DNA of 64,000 bases, from NCBI RefSeq assembly GCF_030272615.1, contig NC_081413.1:100286239-100350238 (forward strand), given 5' to 3'. How positions within the stretch are numbered: position 1 is the stretch's first letter; the number at the start of each line of letters is the position of its first letter. Below the pieces are notes generated by a model. The model was not told the origin of the DNA. It worked only from the letters and a program-made list of their open reading frames with translations, and searched no databases. Positions 48,564-59,900 of the stretch are shown here, in pieces. The position numbers and the translations under genes are program-made. This stretch comes from Cryptomeria japonica. Its lineage: Eukaryota > Streptophyta > Pinopsida > Cupressales > Cupressaceae.

Positions 48564-50430
48564 TTGTATGGTGATGTATGTAGTTGGAAAGCATAACAAT
48601 AATGATACAATGTAGGAGAGAAATATGTAATTATGATAATGATTAGAAAATGGATAATGTTGTTGTTTCTAAATTTGGACCCTTCGAATTGTAACCTTGA
48701 CTAAAATATTATATATGGACTAATTTATATGCCTCTATATATTCTATACAGTGAGTACCTATATATTAGCAATAATTTGATTTATGAAAACATGAATTCA
48801 GTAGTTTATTTCTGTAGCCCATTTCTATTTATGTATGAGATAACATTAAAACAAGGGCATACCAACCTAAATAAGCACCATTCAATCATGAATGTGCGAA
48901 GGTCACCTTCCTTAGCTCGTATTTTGTTGATGATATTTAGAGAAAAGAGAGGAGAATTTGTAATGTGTTGTTGCATAGTGAAAATGGTGTTGGCTCTTCC
49001 ATCTTATAAAATCATTTAGATGTGGAAAATAAACGAATTGAATTGTGGTTATTGATTTTGAAATTTAAATATATGTGGGAAAGAATTGATCATTTTTTAT
49101 TACAGTTGCCATTTACGTCTAATTTCTATGGTGGCTTGAATGAATTTGGTCTTATTTTTGGTTAAATATTTGTTTTAATGTTTATTTGGGGAGCTTTACA
49201 CCATTTACATGTGCTGGTACCAATATTAGATTGAGTTAATGCATGCAAATGTGAGAGGAAGTGTGGGAGAATATGCAATTGATAGCACATAAAATTGATA
49301 GAGGTTTGATATTGTGACAAATTATACATCATTAATTATGCATATGTATATGTAAATATGTTGAGTTTTCGACCACTTGCATAGGTTGGTAATTGTAAAC
49401 ATTAAAGTTTTATTAAAAAAATGTAAAAGTGAGTCTTTTTGTACAACATGTCTTGTATTGGAAATAGAAATGTATGTGTAGTTTAATTTCATTGGTCAAA
49501 TACACCTTTACTTGTGAATATTTATTAGTGTATTCACAAATTTAATTGACTGTTTTAAAAAAAATTAAAAATTAAGTGTACATAAAATGAACGATAATTA
49601 AAACATAAACGATAACTCATAACTTGTACTCTTCCCTAACCATTAAATAAAAAATATTAAAATAATTAAATAAAAAATAACCACCACGGAACCCTCTCCA
49701 TTTCGATCACCTACCTAATGAAGTCTTTTTAATATCTATGAAGCATTTATTCAATAAATCAATTCTGGAGGCAGGCCCACAATTTTTCCAAATGTGAGGC
49801 TCAAAAAACTCGGTGCACGACGGTATAGCCGTACTTCAAGCTCTCTCGGATGAATGAAGACCTTACATTGCCCGGTTCCAACTGTGAAAATGGGTTTTCC
49901 GGAGGCTCAAAACACAAGTTTTGCTGTCACTTGATTGCAATGGCAGAATGCCCATGAGATTTACATGCGGCCCATGTCTATCGCAATCCTCACATCTGTA
50001 TCCTTCACGGTTCCTAAAGCAAAACTTTGAATAATTAAAAATGGAGAAAGCACAAGTAATATGCATATTCCAAGACCAAAGTTTTTTCAGGGCACCAAAT
50101 ACTTACTCTCACACGTGTCTGTCTTAAAGGAAAGAAGAAGAGATATACTTTTTGGGTGGCCAATGCAGCTCATCATGTCAACATGAGAAAAATATGGCTT
50201 ATGTTCTGCCCCCTGCAGAGAAACATTTGTAAGAATAGGACTATACAGATTTCAGTTGTATACAGGAATTTTTTTGAAATGAGAAGGCCTACAATTTTAA
50301 ATATAAAGCAGCAGAAATGAGGACGTGGGTATTGGGTAAAATCTATTTTCTTTCCTTCCATTTTTTTGTCCTAATCTCTGTTCTTTGCAATAATTCTAAG
50401 TGGGCGAATTTGTACTCAATTGACAGTGGA
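48564..50430. other. spacer and promoter-side region, no gene called
   Basis: AT-rich to about 49700, then more balanced sequence up to the gene. Minus-strand frames at 49863-50066 and 50173-50588 and a plus frame at 48729-49019 show no family I know. The region from 49700 probably includes the promoter of the gene starting near 50480. Confidence 0.4.
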
Positions 50431-50461
50431 CTATTATATACATGCCCATACATCCCACTGA

Positions 50462-50469
50462 TATAAATA
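50462..50469 (+). promoter_or_regulatory. candidate TATA box
   Basis: tataaata, 213 bases upstream of the preferred ATG (50675); a second tatata lies at 50435-50440. Use of the upstream box could include the in-frame ATG at 50483; use of this one would probably start transcription near or just after it. Assignment is by sequence only. Confidence 0.35.
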
Positions 50470-50674
50470 TGCCTACTTTCATTTGTATGATTCAGCAGCA
50501 TCCTCTCCTGGAATCGCACATTACAGTAGAATATCACCACGAGATTTTTGTGTGCCGGGGATTTATAAAGTGCAGCATTTTCCCACAATTTCTCACAATT
50601 GTATTATACTAAGGTCTAGAAGGAATTTTCTATTTCCTCTGTCTTATTGCAGTAGAGGCATCTCAAGAAGGAAG

Positions 50675-50917
50675 ATGTTGTCCACAGGAGAGATGGCCGA
50701 GAAGGCTTTAGGAGGACGGTTCTATGTTGGGGGTTTACACAAACAGGTTCTGGATATCACCCACAGAAGCCTATTGCCCAGTAGAGCAAAAGAGACAGGG
50801 CATGTGACTGTGTGCTTTAAGGATGATGACTACCATAATGGCAGCCCCGTAGTGAACTCAGTGACCTGTACGACTTACAATATTTTGGCCCCAATTTACA
50901 AGCGCATCAATAGTGAG
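50675..50917 (+). CDS. EEP/EF-hand gene, exon 1
   Basis: 81 codons, ending before gtaggt. Carries TCTTYNILAPIYKR, with the Asn that helps bind catalytic metal in EEP enzymes. The second Met (50693) is also a possible start. The frame is open upstream to ATG 50483, adding 64 residues rich in Ser, Arg and hydrophobics with few acidic residues, which could be an organelle-targeting extension or merely 5' UTR. Confidence 0.8.
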
Positions 50918-53900
50918 GTAGGTTAAGTATCTCGGTCATAGCCTTGTGCACGCATTGTCAGTTCTGTAAAGTCAAATTTCTGTTGTGCTTATTATCTGCC
51001 ACTGCAAGCTGGGTTTAGAAACTTCTATATATCAATATCAATTATATATGGTATTTCATCAAAGAAGAGTTTTTGGTTCTCGGTATTTTCCTCTCTATAT
51101 ATCATGATGATGGCGATGAAGCTTTTAATGTCTTTAGGTACAGTTTGTCTTTTTCATAACATTTGAAATCCAATATGGATGATATATTTTTGAGTGAGGG
51201 ACAATAAGCATTGTCATTGTTAAGGAACCGGATCATGTAGTGCCAGTAGCCAATGTGTAGGCCAAACCCTCTTGCTGGGTACCCATGAATTTGCTAAGAT
51301 TTTACCATTTGCAGAGTTGCGGCAATTCCTCCTACAGTTAACTTTACTTCAAGGGTCATCAGGATCGCCTGTCAGTAGTGACCAGTGATGCAGGAGGGCA
51401 TCTCCACTGAGCAGATCAAGCTCATTCGTCTTAATAAGCATGGACTAGCATTTGTGCCTTATCAGCCAAAATTAAAAGAAACTAAAATTCATGTGTTGCA
51501 AAGTTACAAAGTTAACGTTCCTGATCTCTTTTAGGATGCAAAATGATCACTCTCTCCCACTTTAGCAGGTTTTTTCCCGAATTTTGGTCAATAAACATTG
51601 TGGTTTTGTCAAACAATTGCATTACATCTGTTTATCTTCTACTTGTTGCACACATGGTTGCAGACATGGCAGTAGAGGTCATATAGTTCTGGTTCCTCCA
51701 GCTATTCGCTGTAGTCCTTGGCTCATGAAAACCATTGTTCCAATGGCTGGTGTATCCCCCCAAAATATGATTTGAATGTGGGCGCCTAGTAAGTAAACAC
51801 TGCAAGATGACTTCTGATCCGAAGTCCACCAATTTTAATTCATAAGTAAATCACTTTGGGAAAGTTTTCTCTTTATTCTAAATCACATATATTTCTAGAC
51901 CATATCTAGTTTTAACGTTTTATCTTCCTGTAGAGCCTTGGTGTGGTCTCTGTCTATTATAAACACTCAAATTCTCTTTATTCTGGAATACATCTAGTTT
52001 TGATGTAATCCTTTTCCATATTGGCTTGGGCGTGGTGTTTGTTTTTGGTGCAGGAGCACTTTGTTCAATAGGGTTTTGGAGTTGCATTTTTTTGAGTCTA
52101 GTGTTGTTTTGAGTCTTCATAGGTGGAATAAGGTCTATTTAGAACAATTTTGGTATGTTTAAGTCATGTAGGGTCAGTTTTGTCAAGTTTTGTAAAAAGT
52201 TGTTAAGTTGCGAAGTTGCAACTTTTGTCATTTTGTGCTTTGTAAGGAAGGTGAACGGTCATGAATTGAAAAGTTGTTAATGAACCGTTGTTTTCAGTTG
52301 TATGAGGCATAAATAAGCCTTGGACATTCGAATGTAAGTTTCTAGAGTGGATTGTTTAAGAAATACAATAATACAAGCATCATTTTCCTGGAATTTGAAG
52401 CGTTTTCAGCAGTTGCAGACCTCTGTATGGCTCTGTATGGACGTGTTTTTGTTGCTAAACCAATTGGGAATCATGAAGGAGTGAACTAGCTTTCATTTCC
52501 AACCAGTTTCACTTTAATCCATCCAAATTTGAGCAAGTTATAAGCAATTTCTGAAAGTTGCTCTGTGAGTGAGGGTTTCAAGGGTTTTGTGATTAAAAAA
52601 AAATGAATAAGTAGCCATTCCACTGTTTGAAAAATCTGAAACTCGGTGGAATGGACAATTTTGGTGTGCTCCTAGTGTTTATGGTGGTTTTAGAGCAGGG
52701 GAATGGAGTTTGCCAAGGTTTCAAGCCAGCCCTAGCCTAACATCCTCATGTGTTAGGCCTAGTTAGTTGGGGGTTTGATAGAACCGTAAGAAATTGAGGT
52801 GGTCCATTGAAACTAACTGCAGAATTGGACCCTACATGACAGGTGAAGACTGTTTGTGAAAAGTTTTGGTGTTTGGAGAGTGTATTTGGGGCACTTGCTT
52901 TGTAAAAGTGGCCTAATTAGGCTTAAAATCTGCATATCAGTCAATTATAGGGTGCCATGTTACAAAACAACCCTATGCAAGTTTTGGATATATTGTGGTA
53001 GACCTTAAAGGGTACTCAAAACTATTTTCCTTTGGTTGATATCAGAACTGTGTCAAAAGATATACCCGGTTTTGCAGGGTTGAAGAGCTACTAGCCGGTG
53101 GTCTAGGTTGTGAAGGAACCATTGTAGTCAAGTGACTAAGGTCTGAAATTCTTGCTTGGTTGGACCTAGTAGGCTGTTATAAGCCCTATGGAGTCAGTGG
53201 AACCATCTCCACAAAGTATGCCTTGTCAACTATGCCATAAGGACCTAAGAGTGATAGGTGAGTTGGGAGAAAGATCTCTATGTTTGAGTGGTTGGTGTGT
53301 TGAATTGTTGGTTGATTGTAGTGTTGCTTAGGAATCTTACCCTGCTCTGCATCACTTTTTATAAACATCCAAATTTATATGAAACCTTTTTGATCTTGCT
53401 GGCATTCATATTCTTATTTGAGCTAAAATCTGTGGTGTAATGCTTCCAAATTTGGATTGGCTTCATCTCTGTGACATTTCGTTCTATATTTTTCTAATAA
53501 GATATTAGTCTGCCATAGTGTCTCTGTGGTTCTGTTTATTTAAAAGTTGAATGGTTTTAGTATAAACAAGATCTATTCTGTACCTACTTATCTAGCCATC
53601 TAAGATTCCATTTTGTACTTCTTTTCTCAAGACTTTTGATGGAGGTTAAAGATGGGATACTAGAAGTGATGAGCATAAGTTTTTCTCAATTCACAAGTTC
53701 AAACATTCTTGACGTATGCAATCAATAAGACAATTCATTTATAATTTTAAAATACAATTATCATTGCCTCAAAATCTCAAAAGTTCTTTATGCTTGTCAT
53801 CAATTTCCTTTTTCATTTTTTTCATTACCTAATCTGTAAGCAATTCTTGAGTCGCTTCCTGTGTTTTTATTGCCATCTTCAACTTACATGGGGCCTGGAT

Positions 53901-56900
53901 TGAACTACTCACATTCTTGTCAAAAGAGAAACAGTCAAGACCTGCTCTCAATTGAAAACCTGTGTGAATTGGCAGGCTCTTGCAGACATTTGATGTGATG
54001 TGAATAAGCTTCACTATTTTTATTCATTTCTGTGCTTGCTTAATATTGAATTTTTCTATGTAGACAGAAGCTTACCTATTTCTGCATATTCAATTAAACC
54101 TAATTTTTGTAAGGTGATTGTTCTCATATCTTTTGAACTCAAGTTTGGGCGTTTGGATTTCATTTTTCCAGGGAATCCGAGAAAGTGAGTACAGGGAATA
54201 TTGGTTCAGTCGAAACAAGAGTATACTTGAGATATTGCTCCAGAAAAGATCCTCCATCATATGTTTGCAGGTATGTCTCTGAAAAGCAGGATTATGATTT
54301 TGATTATATTCCTTAACCATGTTATCAAGTTTCTAGGACTACTCTTAAGAGATTTACTGTAACTCTGAAGATTGGGAGATTTTGTCATAAAAAATGTTTA
54401 TGGATCATAGGTTAACAGGACTTGGTCAGCATTTATCAGTTTATATTTTTAAATTATTTTGTCTAGATTTCGTCCTAAATATCAAGCATCAACCTTTGGT
54501 TTTCATGATGAAGCTTGTGGACTAGACTATATACCTTTTGACCTTGACAAAGTTCATATGGATTTGCCACATCCAGATAATATAATAAAAATTGAGGTCC
54601 ACCTCAATTAGTATGCCTAGCAGTTTACTACATTTTGAAACCGATTAATGAAGAATGGATACAAATTAAATAAACTGAAAACCTCTAGAGTGGATATGTG
54701 ACCATTGTTATTTTTAGGTCAGACTGATAGCAATGAACAGAAAACAACACAATGCACACACAGAACACAAGAGTACCCTGGGAAAACCTCCCTCTTGGAG
54801 GTGAAAAACCCAGCAACAAATCTCAATCTTTATTACGCAGAAACAGAATGTAACATTACAATTTTGCTTCAACACTTGAAGCAGCAGATAACTCAGAACA
54901 GCAGGATGATGACATGAAACTAGGGCACAAACAATAGCATTAACTTATCTGCAAGATCTCAGAAGTCTGGTCGCTGTCATGCACAGATTATGCAAGTCAA
55001 TTCGCTGACCAAGGATGATATTCGCTGCTCTCAGACTTGCAGTTCATGAATAATGGATCGCTGCCTCTAGAGAGATGAATCACAGAAGAACTTCGCTGAT
55101 TATATGCTGGAGAAATTCGCTAGTCTTCCAGAGATAATTCGCTGTTTTGATAATTGTGTTTAATGCCATACAATTTAATTGATTATATACTTGACTTAAG
55201 GTGTCAAGTTATCAAGTCGGCTTGCTTATATGTTTTACATTTTACAATTAGACCGCTCAATAGGTCCTGCCTCATAGTGAAGATATTACACGTTATATTA
55301 TGTTTGCTTAACCACCCAATTTGGGTCTTGCCCGAGAACATGTTACCCATTGCTTATACGCCCAAATAGGGCCAGCCTTATATGAGTTTAAGTGTATGAA
55401 TAATAATCAAACTTTAATTGCTTCTAGCAACATTAAAGTTTGATGATCTCGGCTAGCATAATCCAAGCTAGCTACTAATTTCAACACTCCCTCTTAGCTA
55501 GGGAGGATAACACCAAGTAACCATAACATGTCATGGACTTTCCATGACATTACCTTGCATTGCCCGCAGAGGATGGATCCACCTTGCATTGCCCGCAGAG
55601 GGTGGAAGATGCAACTTGATTGCATCACTGAGATTGAGACTCCCTCTCAATCAAGGCTGCGTTCTCCACAACTCCAAGCCTCTCTCTGAAGTATTCAAAC
55701 TTCACTCGAGCTAGAGGTTTGGTGAGAACATCTGCAATCTGCTCATCAGTGCTGACATATTTCAGCTGAATGGCACCTCTCTGTACTATATTACGAACAC
55801 TGGATTAGCAGACATTTTAATACAACTCTGATTGTCACAATGAATAACTGTGGGTTCCCAAGGTTGTCCAAACAACCTAGCAAGAAGCTTTCGAAGCCAC
55901 ACTGCTTCTCTTGATGCAACAATCGATGTAGTATACTCAGCTTCTGCAGTACTCAAGGCTACCGAGGACTGTTTCTTGCTGGCCTAGGAAATCACAGTAG
56001 AATCCAAACTGAAACAAATACCTGAAGTGCTCTTCCTATCGGTAACACTTCCTACCCAATCAGAATTTGAGTAACCTTCCAAGGTAATGGTAGTGTTGAT
56101 TGGATACTTTAGCCCATAGCCAACAATTCCACGCAAGTATATCAGAATATGTTTGGCTGCAACAAGGTGAACATGCCTTGGCTTGTTCATAAACCCGCTG
56201 AGTGCACTCACTGCATAACAAATGTCTAGTCTAGTGTTAACCAGATACATTAATGATGCAATCAACTGCCTGTACTCAAAAGGATTTGCAAAATCAGAGT
56301 TAGCTGCAGATAAACTCAATTTCTTCAAGTTAGTTTCCATAGGAGTAGACATAGATTTGCAATCTAACATTCCAAATCTCTTCAAAATATCAACAGTATA
56401 TTTTCCTTGACTTAGAATGATTTCATTAGGTCTTTGCCACACTTCTAACCCTAGAAAGTAATGCATTAGACCTAGATCCTTCATTTCAAATTCAGTAGCT
56501 AATTCTTTCTTATACCTAATGATGAGACTATCTTCGCTAGTTAGAAATAAATCATCCACATATAAAACCAGAATTAACATTTCACCATTAAATACTTTAA
56601 AGTAAAGGTTAGGATCAACATCATTATTACAAAACCCTAAACTAACCAAGTACTTATCAATTCTTTCATACCAAGCTCGAGGAGCTTGCTTGAGGCCGTA
56701 AAGAGCTTTCTTTAATTTGCATACATGAGATTCTCTATTGTGAGTCTCATATCCTTCTGGTCTCAAGAGTCAACATAGACTTCTTCCTCAATGACACTAT
56801 TAAGGAAGGCGCTCTTTACATCCATCTGATGTAACTTCCAACCCTTAGCTGCAACAATGACTATAATAGTTCTAATAGAAGTATATCTAGCAACAGGAGC

Positions 56901-59900
56901 AAATGTTTCTTCATAATCTATGCCTTCCTTTTGAGAAAAACCACGAGCCACAAATCTAGCTTTATATTTCTCTATACTACCATCAGCAGCATGTTTAATT
57001 TTAAACAACCATTTAGAAGAAACAACAGACTTACCTTTAGGTCTAGGCACAATATTCCAGATATCATTCTTGATGATGGATTGGTACTCTTCGTCCATAG
57101 CTAGTTTCCATGCTTGCTGGTTCATAGCTTCTTCTATGTTGGATGGTTCAGTCTCAATGATGTTGCACATCATTGCAACATAGTTGGAGAACTTCTGAGG
57201 TCTCCTACTTTCTCTAAAAGTGCCACTAGGAGCTGCAAACTTTCCTGCTTCTTGAATTGTGCTCTTAACCCAAAGTGGCCTTTTCTTGCTAACTGCAATA
57301 TCTCTAGGTCCATCAGTTGGATCTAGAGGCTCAGAGGATCACCATGCTCAATAGGTTCGGGAGGCTCAATAGACTCCCTTTGAATCTCAAGGTTAGTATC
57401 AACATCCATGTTTTGATTATCATTAACTTCTCTATCATTATTGACAAGGGAACCTTTAGATTTCTTAAAAGCAATATTTTCTTCAAACGTAACATCTCTA
57501 CTTACCTCAATATACCTTTGTCCTGGAATGTAGATACAAAATGATTTGGAGGATTCACTGTATCCAACAAGGATACCTTTCTTCCCGGATGGCTCTAGCT
57601 TAGTTCTCTTTTCCTTTGGCACATGAACATGGACAAGACTTCCAAAAATCCTTAGGTGGCTGATATCCGGTTTGACTCCAGTGAAGGCTTCTTCAGGAGT
57701 CATGTTCTTCAGGACACGGTGAGGGCATCTGTTCTGAATGTATATTGTAGTCTTGAATGCTTTGGCCCAAAAGAAAGTTTGCAGATCCTGATCATGAATC
57801 ATTGCTTTAGCTGCTTCAACAATGGCTCTATTCTTTCGTTCAGCCACACCATTTTGCCGAGGATTGTAGGGAACGCAAAACTCCCTCTTAATTCCTGTCT
57901 CTACACAAAAGTCATTGAAACTATTTGAGGTGTATTCACCTCCATTGTCAGATCTTAATACTTTAATCCTTTTACCAGACATGTTTTCAGCTAGGGCTTT
58001 AAATTCTTTAAACCTACATAGCACTTCATCAGATTCTTTAGATTTTAGAAAGTAAATCCAAGTCTTTCTAGAAAAATCATTTATAAATGTAACATAGTAT
58101 AGAAATCCGCTAGGTGAAGGAACAGACATGGGTCCACATAAATCAGAATGAACAAGTGTTAATTTTTCCTTAGCTCTACTTTCACTTTTATGAAATGGAC
58201 TTTTAGTGTTCTTACCTAATGCACAACCTTTGCAAGTATCATCATGAAAATGACTAAGTTTAGGCATACCTTTAACCATCTTTTCAAGTGAGGGAAGTGC
58301 CTGAAAGTGAAGGTGGCCAAGCCTTCTATGCCATAGCTCGCTAGATTCGGGAGCTTCATGAATGAATGCTCGAACAGGATTAGCTGAAAGCTTATACAAA
58401 CTATCATATCTATTTCCAATAACACGAGCAGATTTAAAACTAGATTTCTTAGGCCATGCAAGTACTTTACCCTCAGAAAATGCTACAGAAAATGCTACTT
58501 GATAACCTTTATCTTCTAGGGTAGAAATGGAGATTAAATTTCTTTTAATTCCAGGAACAAATAAAATATCACTAAGATGCAAGAAGATACCAGATTCTAA
58601 ATTTAAAGAAGTATTGCCAAAACCTCTTACCGAATACTGAGCATCATCACCAATTACCACATGAAGATTGGACTCTTTCTCCATTAAGTTTGAGAGGTGC
58701 TCCCGGTATCCCGTGATATGCTTGGATGCACCACTGTCTATCAACCAAGTGTTGCTGTCAGTTGGTACATTGTTGGATAAGGTAGAAATGAAGAGGAAGT
58801 CTTCGTTATCCTTCAAATCTGCAACTTCATTCAGGTTCGCTTCTCCTTGCTTGGGCAGATTCTGACATTCTTTAGCATAGTGTCCAAACTTATCACATCT
58901 AAAGCAACGGATACGTGAAAGATCCCTTGGCTTCTTCCTTGAATCGTAAGCAGCAGGAGGTCTAAAGTCTCTATCTCTTTTGAAGTTGTTCTTCTTCCAA
59001 TGATCACCCTTTCTTTTGACATGTTGAGATGCAAGCACATGATGGTCACCTCCATGAGTGCCCTTGAGCATTCCTCTTGCGGCTAGGCGAGATTCCTCTT
59101 GAATGCAATCAGACCGAAGGTGAACAAATGAGGGAAATTCAGCTCTTCCGCTTATGCATTGAATGAATGGATCCCAAGAATCAGGGAGACCATTTAATGC
59201 AATCATGACAATATCCTTGTCCACTACTTCACTTCCAATGGAGCTGAGTTGGTCCTTCAATTCTGAAATTTTTATGAAGAAGGACATGACTGAATCTCCC
59301 TTGCTCATCTTGATTTGAAGAAGTTGCTGCCTCAGAGTAAGTGCCCTGCTGATGTTATTGGTTTCGTACATTCCTTCTAGGTGTTTGAACATCTCCTTGG
59401 CTAAAGGTAACTTGGAGATGACTGGAACAAGATGATCCTTCACAGAATCAATTAGAAACTTCTTTGCCTTAATAACATTCTTCTTGAACTGCTTTAACTC
59501 ATCTGGATTTGAGGGTTCAGGCAGATCCTTGTCTTCCACAAAGTGTAACAGCTCAACCTCTTCAAGGGCAAGAAGAACACGAACTTTCCAAGAAGTAAAG
59601 TTGAGAGCACCATCAAGTCTGTCCTCTACCTTTAGTCCTCTAACCATCTTGCAAAACTAAAACAACAAACTGAAAGTGAAGGATAACTGATAATCTGATT
59701 GCTTTATAATGAACCTAAAGCTTTGATACCATGTTATTTTTAGGTCAGACTGATAGCAATGAACAGAAAACAACACAATGCACACATAGAACACAAGAGT
59801 ACCCTGGGAAAACCTCCCTCTTGGAGGTGAAAAACCCAGCAACAAATCTCAATCTTTATTACGCAGAAACAGAATGTAACATTACAATTCTGCTCAACAC

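Noticed and set aside
48397-48615. Open frames on both strands with Tyr-Thr or Tyr-Val alternation
   Set aside because: They only reflect the acacat/atacat hexamer array.
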